A stretch of 16,549 nucleotides of DNA from Bacteroidales bacterium UBA1628. GTDB lineage: Bacteria > Bacteroidota > Bacteroidia > Bacteroidales > UBA932. How positions within the stretch are numbered: the stretch's first letter is position 1; each line of letters opens with the position of its first letter. Positions 1 to 6,372 of the stretch are shown in pieces. Made by a program: the position numbers and the translations under genes. Location: NCBI GenBank assembly GCA_002321335.1, contig DCMG01000079.1, positions 1 to 16,549 on the forward strand, written 5' to 3'. The notes under the pieces are model-generated. The model was not told the origin of the DNA. It worked only from the letters and a program-made list of their open reading frames with translations, and ran no database searches.

Positions 1-161
1 GCTCCGTGAACTGAGTCATACTTGAGCATGTAAGCAAGATACTCTGGATCGAGAAGGTCATTGATACCTACAACCTCGATGTCGTTTGAGAAATTCTCAA
101 CTGCTGCACGGAAAACCATACGACCGATACGGCCAAATCCGTTAATACCAAGTTTTACCAT
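1..161 (-). CDS. gap: Glyceraldehyde-3-phosphate dehydrogenase, N-terminal part
   Basis: Only the first 53 codons are inside the window; the gene continues off the left edge. The translation opens MVKLGINGFGRIGRMVFRAA, which is the classic GAPDH start with the NAD-binding GxGxxG turn (GFGRIG, residues 8-13). It continues with a VVGINDL strand and the LAYMLKYDSVHG segment typical of the family. The enzyme oxidises glyceraldehyde 3-phosphate to 1,3-bisphosphoglycerate in cytoplasmic glycolysis. The ATG at 161 is the family start. No Shine-Dalgarno site precedes it, only an A/T-rich leader, which is usual for Bacteroidota. Codons in the visible part favour T-ending forms (GGT, GTT, CGT), as expected of a highly expressed gene. 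It is divergent from surE. Confidence 0.95.
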   Translation of the reverse strand, partial: MVKLGINGFGRIGRMVFRAAVENFSNDIEVVGINDLLDPEYLAYMLKYDSVHG

Positions 162-237
162 TTTAATTAGATATTAAATAAGTTGTTAATCTTTTTCATC
201 TACTAAACTAACCGCAGCCTACACTGCAAAAGCGATG

Positions 238-245
238 CAAAATTA
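238..245 (-). promoter_or_regulatory. Candidate -7 box for gap
   Basis: Read on the minus strand this is TAATTTTG, matching the Bacteroidetes -7 consensus TAnnTTTG, about 77 bases upstream of the gap start. No TTG element is found 17-23 bases further upstream, so this is a half-supported promoter. Confidence 0.35.
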
Positions 246-266
246 TTAAAAAATTGCGGAATTTAA

Positions 267-274
267 TATATTTG
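267..274 (+). promoter_or_regulatory. Candidate -7 box for surE
   Basis: TATATTTG matches TAnnTTTG and lies 20 bases before the surE ATG, the right place for a short leader. No clear upstream TTG element at the usual spacing is visible. With the box at 238-245 it would make the 162-294 spacer a divergent promoter region. Confidence 0.4.
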
Positions 275-294
275 TGGGCTAAAATATTAATGGA

Positions 295-1152
295 ATGTCT
301 GATGAACTGAATATTCTGCTGACAAATGATGATGGCTATCAGGCCGGTGGCATTCATGCGCTGGCTGACATGATGCGTCAATTTGGCAGAATCACGGCGG
401 TCGCGCCGAAATTCCACCAGTCCGGGATGTCAATGGCTGTCTCGATGGGAGGCCGGGCGATAGCCTACAAAGAACTTCCTACGAAGGACGGAGTGCGATG
501 GTCCTACCTCGACGCGACCCCTGCAAGTTGCGTGAAGTACGGTCTGGACGAGATTTTCTGGCCGAATAAGCCGGATGTCGTGGTCTGCGGAATCAATCAT
601 GGCTCCAACGCTGCCACGGCGGCGAACTATTCCGGAACCCTCGGAGCGGCGGAGGAAGCAGCGTTGAACGGAATATTAGGCATTGGAGTCTCGCTCGACA
701 CGATGAGCCTGGACGCGGACTTTTCCGTTGTAGGTGAATATTTTCCCGGTATATTCAGAAAACTTTGGGCACATCACAATCCGAAGTCGGGAATATATTA
801 TAATGTCAATTTTCCGAATATTCCCGCTTCGGCAGTCAAGGGTATCCGTGTCGGGCATCAGGGACTGGGGCATTGGGAGAAGGAATTCAAGCCGTGGGAC
901 GCTGAGATATTCGCGAAAAGAGGCGTCCACCCTGAGGATCTTGGACACACATCATTTCCGAATGCTGAGGAAGGGGAGAGGCTCTACATGATGGTGGGGG
1001 AATTTAAGGATGATTCTCCGGCGGAGGACATTCTGGCTGACCACCACATACTTGCCGATGGCTACATCTCCATTGTCGCCCATAACATCAACAGTTCGGA
1101 CCACGAGGAGATCGCCAGACTGAGCAGTCTTGGCTTCAATGAGGACTTTTAA
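295..1152 (+). CDS. surE: 5'/3'-nucleotidase SurE
   Basis: SurE is a metal-dependent phosphatase that removes phosphate from nucleoside monophosphates. At 285 residues it is somewhat longer than the usual 250 or so. The N-terminus ILLTNDDGYQAGGI carries the metal-binding Asp pair (D12, D13). The other expected ligands are visible as S43 in HQSGMSM and N101 in CGINHGSN, followed by the family block NYSGTLGAAEEAALNG (residues 111-126). The ATG at 295 places the core motif at the normal distance from the N-terminus. A candidate -7 box lies 20 bases upstream. lpxB follows after 52 bases on the same strand; this pairing is, as far as I recall, common in Bacteroidota genomes, and the two are probably co-transcribed. 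Confidence 0.95.
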   Translation: MSDELNILLTNDDGYQAGGIHALADMMRQFGRITAVAPKFHQSGMSMAVSMGGRAIAYKELPTKDGVRWSYLDATPASCVKYGLDEIFWPNKPDVVVCGINHGSNAATAANYSGTLGAAEEAALNGILGIGVSLDTMSLDADFSVVGEYFPGIFRKLWAHHNPKSGIYYNVNFPNIPASAVKGIRVGHQGLGHWEKEFKPWDAEIFAKRGVHPEDLGHTSFPNAEEGERLYMMVGEFKDDSPAEDILADHHILADGYISIVAHNINSSDHEEIARLSSLGFNEDF

Positions 1153-1159
1153 TGAATGT

Positions 1160-1188
1160 GCCAACGAATATGCCAGCACGGCGTTGGC
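1160..1188 (+). repeat. Inverted repeat between surE and lpxB
   Basis: GCCAACG (1160-1166) and CGTTGGC (1182-1188) are a perfect 7-bp inverted repeat with a 15-base loop, ending 16 bases before the lpxB start. No T-tract follows, so it is not a standard intrinsic terminator. It could shape or slow read-through between the two genes, or be incidental. Confidence 0.35.
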
Positions 1189-1204
1189 TGAATAATCAAG
1201 GAAT

Positions 1205-2365
1205 ATGCGCTACTACATCATAGCCGGAGAGGCATCCGGGGATCTGCACGGATCCAATCTGATGCGCGGGCTCTACGCCGAGGATCCACTGGCCGACATC
1301 CGTTTTTGGGGCGGAGGACTGATGGATGCCGTGTACCATGAGCACCAGCAGGGAACCGGTCTTGTGAAGGACTACAAGGAAGGGGCTGTAATCGGCTTCA
1401 CCCAGATCCTGATCCATGCCAGAGCGTTTGCCAAAAGGTTCACGGACTGCACGTCCGACATCCTTCGTTGGAAGCCTGACGTTGTGATTCTGATCGACTA
1501 TCCAGGATTCAATTTCCGTGTGGCGGAGTTCGCCCACAAGGCCGGATTCAAGGTCTTTTACTATATCGCTCCGAAGGTCTGGGCCTCAAGGGAAAGCCGT
1601 GTGAAGAAGCTCAAAGCCTTTGTGGACAAGCTTTTCATCGTGTTCCCGTTCGAGATTCCGTACTTCACGAAGAAAGGTGTTGACTTTATATATAAAGGTA
1701 ATCCTCTGATTGACGCCATTGACAACTCGGAAGCCTTCAAGGAGACCAGGGAGGAGTTCCTTGCCAAGACCGGGCTTCCGGACAAACCGATGATCGCCCT
1801 TCTGGCCGGATCCAGAAACGGAGAGATCAGTTCTATGATGCCGACCTTCATGACGTTCGCCGACAAGCTGCACGCTTTGCCGGAATATTCAGACTACCGC
1901 TTCGTGGTCGCCGCCGCTCCCGCGCGGTCGGAGGCCGATTACGCAAAGTACATCGGGGGGCGTGAATATGTCAGCGTGGTCTTCGGCCAGAGCTATGCGG
2001 TGATGCGCAACGCCAAGGCCGCCGTGGTCAACTCCGGGACGGCCTCGCTGGAATGTGCGCTGATCGGGACACCCCAAGTGGTGGCCTATAAAGGAGCTGA
2101 GATCAACTTCTTGATCGCGAAGATGATTATCAAGATCCAGTACATAAGTCTCGGGAATCTGATTCTTGACAGAATTTGCTTCCGGGAGCTGCTTCAGTAT
2201 TATTTCACGCCGGACAACGTGTTGTACGAGGTGCGCAGGATGATCGAGGATGAGGAGTATCGTTCCGCGATGCTTTCCGGTTATCAGGAGATTCGTGACG
2301 CTCTTGGGGGCGAGGGGGCTTCCGCAGCTGTGGCCAGGGCTATGATTGAGGAACTTAGAAAGTAG
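1205..2365 (+). CDS. lpxB: Lipid-A-disaccharide synthase LpxB
   Basis: LpxB (glycosyltransferase family 19) condenses UDP-2,3-diacylglucosamine with lipid X to form the lipid A disaccharide at the inner face of the inner membrane. The 386-residue length matches the family. Recognisable blocks are YYIIAGEASGDLHGS (residues 3-17), VVILIDYPGFNFRVAEFA (93-110), YYIAPKVWASRESRVKKLK (119-137), the FPFEIPYF segment at 147-154, KGNPLID (164-170), LLAGSRNGEI (199-208) and, near residue 275, the donor-binding VNSGTASLECALIGTP. The ATG at 1205 has AAGGA just upstream and gives the conserved N-terminus directly. A palindromic repeat lies immediately after the stop codon. The gene shows that the organism makes lipid A. 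Confidence 0.96.
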   Translation: MRYYIIAGEASGDLHGSNLMRGLYAEDPLADIRFWGGGLMDAVYHEHQQGTGLVKDYKEGAVIGFTQILIHARAFAKRFTDCTSDILRWKPDVVILIDYPGFNFRVAEFAHKAGFKVFYYIAPKVWASRESRVKKLKAFVDKLFIVFPFEIPYFTKKGVDFIYKGNPLIDAIDNSEAFKETREEFLAKTGLPDKPMIALLAGSRNGEISSMMPTFMTFADKLHALPEYSDYRFVVAAAPARSEADYAKYIGGREYVSVVFGQSYAVMRNAKAAVVNSGTASLECALIGTPQVVAYKGAEINFLIAKMIIKIQYISLGNLILDRICFRELLQYYFTPDNVLYEVRRMIEDEEYRSAMLSGYQEIRDALGGEGASAAVARAMIEELRK

Positions 2366-2375
2366 TTTGGGGTAT

Positions 2376-2400
2376 GGTCGCTGAGCTTGTCGAAGTGACC
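2376..2400 (-). repeat. Palindromic intergenic repeat, copy A
   Basis: This 25-base element starts 10 bases after the lpxB stop. It has GGTC/GACC ends forming a 7-bp imperfect stem and the core CTGAGCTTGTCGAAG. It is the same family as copy B at 3543, in the opposite orientation. Similar CTGAGCCTGTCGAAG palindromes are, to my knowledge, scattered between genes in many bacteria and resemble REP elements; that assignment is inference. Confidence 0.7.
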
Positions 2401-2422
2401 GACGGGACAGAATAACAATAAT

Positions 2423-3535
2423 ATGAATATGAAAAGAATAGCATTGATCGCATTGATGATTGTGGCCGGAACCGTGGCCGCACATTCACAGACGAAGCAG
2501 AGTCTGCCGGAAGAGATTTATGTCGAGGGCGGAAAGAATCATGTCCAGGGAATCGCCTACGACAGCGCTGCCGGCAATATGTACTTTTCTTTCACGACCA
2601 GTTTCATCAAGACTGACATGAATGGAAAGGTGATCGGGTCGATTGACAGGATTCAGGGGCATCTCGGAGCTATGACGTTCAACCCTTCTGACAGAAAGGT
2701 TTACGCCTCGTTGGAATGCAAGGATGATGTCATCGGCGCAGGACTTTCATCATTCGCCAAGGGAAAGTCTATGTTCTACATAGCTATCATAGATGTTGAC
2801 AAGGTGACTGAAACCGGCATGGATTCCGAGAATAACGATGCATTCAAGATTGTCTGTGTCAGGGAAGCCACGAGGGATTACCACATTACAGGTTTCGCGG
2901 ACAAGGATTACGAGCACTTCTACGGTTGCTCAGGCATTGACGGAGTGACAATCGCTCCGAAACTAGGAAAAAAAGGTGGAAAGAATTATCTTTATGTGGC
3001 TTACGGTATCTACGGAGACATTTACCGCAACGACAACAACCATCAGGTGCTGCTCCGCTACGACATCGGAAAATTGAATGAATATGCCGGGAAGGTGAAG
3101 TTCGGGGATTTTTACGGAGAGGGTCCCGCGAAGCCTTTAAGCAAGTATTTCGCTTACACGGGCAACACGAACTGGGGCGTTCAGAACCTGGCCTATGACG
3201 CGGAGACGGGGAAGATGTTCATGGCTGTGTACAAAGGACGCAAAAGCATATTCAAGAATTATGATATGTTTGTGTTCGATGTTGCCGCGAAGCCGGTGAA
3301 AAGGTCTTTGGCCGGGGTTCTTTATGACAAGACGAAGCACGAGGTGATCGGGTCGCAGGATAAGCCTGTCGAGGGATTTTACTTCAAGTATGGCGCTACT
3401 GGAATATGCCCTGTAGGCAACGGACTGTTCTATTTCGCTGAGCCGGGCAAGAACGCCGAGACGGGCAGGCAATATTCCAGAACGCATCTTTACCGTTGGA
3501 CGGGGAATTTTGAGAAACCATTTGAAAGATTGTAG
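2423..3535 (+). CDS. Secreted protein of unknown function, possible beta-propeller
   Basis: I do not recognise this 370-residue family. The N-terminus MNMKRIALIALMIVAGTVAA is a clear signal peptide with a probable signal peptidase I site after AHS (residue 22), so the mature protein should be periplasmic or exported. An alternative start is Met3 (2429). The mature part has repeated strand-turn patterns of the type GIAYDSAAGNMYFSF, LGAMTFNPSDRKVYAS and QNLAYDAETGKMFMAVY. In each, a small hydrophobic strand is followed by D/N-x-G turns and an aromatic strand, as in YncE-like or NHL-like beta-propellers. It has many aromatic residues and no visible catalytic motif or lipobox. It lies 57 bases after lpxB with a palindromic repeat between, so co-transcription with lipid A synthesis is possible but unproven. 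Function is unassigned. Confidence 0.8.
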   Translation: MNMKRIALIALMIVAGTVAAHSQTKQSLPEEIYVEGGKNHVQGIAYDSAAGNMYFSFTTSFIKTDMNGKVIGSIDRIQGHLGAMTFNPSDRKVYASLECKDDVIGAGLSSFAKGKSMFYIAIIDVDKVTETGMDSENNDAFKIVCVREATRDYHITGFADKDYEHFYGCSGIDGVTIAPKLGKKGGKNYLYVAYGIYGDIYRNDNNHQVLLRYDIGKLNEYAGKVKFGDFYGEGPAKPLSKYFAYTGNTNWGVQNLAYDAETGKMFMAVYKGRKSIFKNYDMFVFDVAAKPVKRSLAGVLYDKTKHEVIGSQDKPVEGFYFKYGATGICPVGNGLFYFAEPGKNAETGRQYSRTHLYRWTGNFEKPFERL

Positions 3536-3542
3536 GTTTGAT

Positions 3543-3655
3543 GGTCACTTCGACAGGCTCAGTGACCGCGGTATGGTCTCAGTGACCGCAGTGATGGTCG
3601 CTGAGCCTGTCGAAGCGGCTGCCGCTTAGGCCTCATAGCCTGTCGAAACGGCAGG
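3543..3655. repeat. Cluster of palindromic repeats (copies B-E)
   Basis: Four related pieces fill the spacer between two convergent genes. Copy B (3543-3567) is a full 25-base element with perfect 7-bp ends, GGTCACT and AGTGACC. Copy C (3575-3587) looks like B with its centre deleted. Copy D (3596-3615) is the inverted form with core CTGAGCCTGTCGAAG. Copy E (about 3632-3652) is a diverged inverted form with GCCTGTCGAAACGGC. B and D form a 20-bp stem (3548-3567 with 3596-3615) with a single T-G wobble. Smaller inverted repeats follow: GCGGC/GCCGC at 3615-3625 and CTGCCG/CGGCAG at 3619-3654. There is no T-tract. The cluster may block read-through from both sides. Confidence 0.75.
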
Positions 3656-3657
3656 GT

Positions 3658-4515
3658 TCAACGTCTCATGACGCTGAGGTCAACAAGTCCGGGAACTCCT
3701 TTCACGACAGCCTTGTCGGTGAACTGCCACCACGTCCATCCCTCAAAATCAGGTTTGTCCTTCTCATAATGCGCTATCCAGACCGGATAGTTATCGGTGA
3801 TGTCCTTGCCGAGATAGTCTTTGGCGAACGAAGCCCCGGCATAGACGATTGGTTTCTTGCCGTAATGTTCTTCGATGATTCTGAGCCATTTGAGAGCCTC
3901 TTCGTTCAGTTTTCCCCTCGATCCTTCACGATGTATTGTCTCTATGTCCAGAACCGGAGGCAAATCTTTGAATCTCAGGTCACCCACAGTTTTGATGAAC
4001 AGTTTGGCCTGAGCCTCTCCGTCCTTGGAACTTCTGAAGAAATGATAGGCTCCCCTTCTCAAGCCTGAGCGACCGGCGTCCGACCAGTTCTTCCTGAAAT
4101 CCTTATCGACCAACGACACACCTTCCGTCGCCTTTATGAACACGAAACTGACCGGCCGGATGTCTTTGGCCATATGATGGTCCCTGATAGTTCTGCCATG
4201 CTTGTCTGTCAGTACGAAAAGGGAATCCCAAACTATGCCGCCGGCATTGTGATGTGAGATGTCGATTCCATAGCGCCAGTCGCCAGGGGGCACCTTGGCA
4301 CCGGTCTCGCAGCCATCCTGACCTCCACGGATATTGTACACGGCAACAAAGGCAAGCACGATCACGGCAGCGATCCCGATAGCCGTCCATGCTCCCAAAC
4401 TTACTTTTCTGGTTTTTTTCTTCTTGCCGGACTTGCGTTTCACAGGAGATGGCTTTCTCGCTCCCTTGTTTCCCTTGACGGGAACCCTCCTATTCTTGGA
4501 TGTGGGTATATTCAT
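3658..4515 (-). CDS. Membrane-anchored GH25 lysozyme-like muramidase
   Basis: The GH25 family hydrolyses the beta-1,4 bond between N-acetylmuramic acid and N-acetylglucosamine in peptidoglycan. The catalytic domain spans about residues 82-285: YGIDISHHN (D85) opens the barrel, FVFIKATEG is at 124-132, GAYHFFR at 155-161, VLDIET carries the expected catalytic D190/E192 pair, and WWQFTDK (262-268) and the terminal GLVDLSVM are family features. The N-terminus is unusual: residues 1-38 are extremely rich in Lys and Arg, followed by one hydrophobic helix (about 42-61). The protein is therefore probably an N-in, C-out membrane protein with its enzyme domain in the periplasm, not a cleaved secreted lysozyme. 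A role in the cell's own wall turnover is more likely than attack on others. It is divergent from the transporter gene. Confidence 0.9.
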   Translation of the reverse strand: MNIPTSKNRRVPVKGNKGARKPSPVKRKSGKKKKTRKVSLGAWTAIGIAAVIVLAFVAVYNIRGGQDGCETGAKVPPGDWRYGIDISHHNAGGIVWDSLFVLTDKHGRTIRDHHMAKDIRPVSFVFIKATEGVSLVDKDFRKNWSDAGRSGLRRGAYHFFRSSKDGEAQAKLFIKTVGDLRFKDLPPVLDIETIHREGSRGKLNEEALKWLRIIEEHYGKKPIVYAGASFAKDYLGKDITDNYPVWIAHYEKDKPDFEGWTWWQFTDKAVVKGVPGLVDLSVMRR

Positions 4516-4519
4516 AAAG

Positions 4520-4527
4520 CAAAATTA
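4520..4527 (-). promoter_or_regulatory. Candidate -7 box for the GH25 gene
   Basis: On the minus strand this reads TAATTTTG, a match to TAnnTTTG and the same octamer as the candidate gap box. It ends only 4 bases before the ATG, so if used the transcript would have almost no leader. No TTG partner is seen. Weak support. Confidence 0.25.
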
Positions 4528-4542
4528 ATGAATATTTCTGAC

Positions 4543-4550
4543 TATCTTTG
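4543..4550 (+). promoter_or_regulatory. Candidate -7 box for the transporter gene
   Basis: TATCTTTG fits TAnnTTTG and is 24 bases before the transporter ATG. The identical octamer is found in front of the calcium ATPase. No TTG lies 17-23 bases upstream. Confidence 0.4.
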
Positions 4551-4574
4551 TACGCTGTATATTAAAAAAGAACT

Positions 4575-6248
4575 ATGAACTGGTTCATCGAGATATTCAC
4601 GGAACCGTCTTATATTCAGGCGATTCTTGTATTGTCGCTGATTTGCGCCGTTGGCCTTCTTTGCAATAAAATCAAGATCAAGGGGGTCAGTCTCGGCGTG
4701 ACGTTCGTGTTTTTCGCCGGAATCATCGTCGGGCATTTCGGCCTCAGTGTCGATCCTCGCATGCTGGCTTTGGCGCAGAACTTCGGTCTTGTGCTTTTTG
4801 TGTTCACCCTTGGCCTGCAGGTTGGCCCCAGTTTCTTTCCTTCACTGAAAAAGGGAGGAATCAAACTGAATATACTGGCGTTCGCAGTGCTTCTGGCCGG
4901 CACTTTGATGACGTTGGGAATAAGTAAATTATGCGGCATATCGCTGCCGGTGGCGACTGGTCTTCTCACCGGTGCGGCGACCAACACTCCGATGCTTGGA
5001 GCCGCACAGCAAACCTTGCTCCAGACCGACCCCGGAGCGGTGGATGTCTCGAACCAGATGGCCACAGCCTGCGCCGTAGGTTATCCTTTCGGTGTGATTG
5101 GAGTCATTTTGTGCGTTGTGATCCTTTCTGCCATATTCCGTAAGAACCGCAGCCCTAAGGATGTTCATGACAACCAGACTTTCATCACGGAGTTCAGGGT
5201 CAGCAACCCTGCGGTCTTCGGCAAGACCATCCGGGACATCATGAAGGACGCCCACATCAGAATTGTCGTGTCCAGAGTTTGGAAATATGCCGGCGAAGGC
5301 CGTGGGCAAGTGATCATTCCGGATGGTGACACGGTTCTTGAGGAAGGAGAGCATGTGCTTGTGCTGACCAGGGAGAAGGATGCAGGGGCCGCCGAGCAGT
5401 TGTTCGGCGAGAAGGTCGTGAAGGATTGGAACAAGAAGGACATTGACTGGAACCATCTGGACGGGATGCTGGTTTCCAGACATATTTTCGTGACCAAGAC
5501 AAGTGTCAACGGAGCGAAACTCGGGGATCTTCATCTGCGCAACGCTTACAGGATCAACATCACAAGGGTGAACCGGGCCGGCATTGACCTGCTCCCGTCC
5601 CGTGACCTGAGACTCCAGATCGGAGACAAACTGACGATCGTGGGAGAGCAAAAGGCAATAGACAGAGTTGCGGAAGTCCTTGGCAATCAGGAAAAAGAAC
5701 TCCGCAATCCGAATCTGCTGTTCATTTTCATCGGGCTTATGCTCGGCTTGATTCTGGGTAGCCTTCCGATTTCCATTCCCGGGATGAGTGTCCCGATCAG
5801 ACTTGGGATAGCGGGTGGCCCGATTCTGATAGGTATCCTTATGGGGGCGTTCGGGCCGAGCATCCATCTGACCACCTACACGACACACAGCGCGAATCTG
5901 ATGCTTCGCCAGTTCGGTCTGACAATCTATCTGGCTGGTCTTGGACTCAGCGCCGGCCCAGACTTTTTCGAGACGGTCTTGAGGCCGGAGGGCTTGTTGT
6001 GGATCGGAATCAGTGTGCTTTTGGCCGTAGTCCCGGTGCTTTTGGTCGGCTTCATCGCCGCCAAATTCTGCAAGACGGACTATTCGGAGAATGTCGGTAT
6101 GCTCTGTGCGTCGATGGCCAACCCTATCGCCCTAAACTATGCCCTGACCACGGTTGATGATGACGAGCCGTCCGTTGCCTATGCTACTGTATACCCGATG
6201 GAAATGTTTCTGCGGGTGATTTCCGGACAGGTGCTGATGCTGCTTTGA
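4575..6248 (+). CDS. YidE/AspT-type putative transporter with two RCK_C domains
   Basis: This 557-residue protein has the layout of the aspartate:alanine exchanger family (AAEx; E. coli YidE and YbjL): a membrane block of several helices (about residues 14-188), two soluble RCK_C (TrkA_C) regulatory domains (about 203-280 and 298-372) and a second homologous membrane block (about 383-557). Family signatures include FAGIIVGHFGL (47-57), GLVLFVFTLGLQVGPSFF (71-88), GAATNTPMLGAAQ (133-145) and, in the second half, the parallel LGLSAGPDFFE and SMANPIALNYA. The substrate cannot be read from sequence; characterised relatives exchange amino acids or dicarboxylates. The RCK_C domains suggest gating by a small ligand. 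The ATG at 4575 gives the normal N-terminus. It converges with the calcium ATPase, 124 bases apart. Confidence 0.92.
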   Translation: MNWFIEIFTEPSYIQAILVLSLICAVGLLCNKIKIKGVSLGVTFVFFAGIIVGHFGLSVDPRMLALAQNFGLVLFVFTLGLQVGPSFFPSLKKGGIKLNILAFAVLLAGTLMTLGISKLCGISLPVATGLLTGAATNTPMLGAAQQTLLQTDPGAVDVSNQMATACAVGYPFGVIGVILCVVILSAIFRKNRSPKDVHDNQTFITEFRVSNPAVFGKTIRDIMKDAHIRIVVSRVWKYAGEGRGQVIIPDGDTVLEEGEHVLVLTREKDAGAAEQLFGEKVVKDWNKKDIDWNHLDGMLVSRHIFVTKTSVNGAKLGDLHLRNAYRINITRVNRAGIDLLPSRDLRLQIGDKLTIVGEQKAIDRVAEVLGNQEKELRNPNLLFIFIGLMLGLILGSLPISIPGMSVPIRLGIAGGPILIGILMGAFGPSIHLTTYTTHSANLMLRQFGLTIYLAGLGLSAGPDFFETVLRPEGLLWIGISVLLAVVPVLLVGFIAAKFCKTDYSENVGMLCASMANPIALNYALTTVDDDEPSVAYATVYPMEMFLRVISGQVLMLL

Positions 6249-6268
6249 CGGGGGTATTGTTCGTGGAA

Positions 6269-6293
6269 GGTCACGTCGACTTGCTCAGTGAAC
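6269..6293 (+). repeat. Degenerate palindromic repeat, copy F
   Basis: By hand alignment about 21 of 25 bases match copy B (3543-3567), including GGTCAC at the left and GCTCAGTGA at the right. It sits in the 124-base spacer between the convergent transporter and calcium ATPase genes, the same kind of site as the 3543-3655 cluster. I see no intrinsic terminator in that spacer. Confidence 0.55.
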
Positions 6294-6372
6294 GAGGGTG
6301 AACGTACACAATGTGGCGTGTTGTCTTTGTGTCTGCGTTGACTGGTTACTATGGTGGTTGTTACATCAAGCG

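Noticed and set aside
1889..2485. Minus-strand open frame across the lpxB end
   Set aside because: It is antisense to conserved LpxB motifs and runs through the palindromic repeat; no promoter or family signature.
3543..3655. CRISPR-like array
   Set aside because: Repeats are in alternating orientation, of unequal length and without regular spacers; no cas genes nearby.
4929..5888. Long minus-strand open frame of 319 codons
   Set aside because: It lies fully inside the transporter gene, whose motifs and domains are clear, and its own product is a low-complexity string with no recognisable fold.
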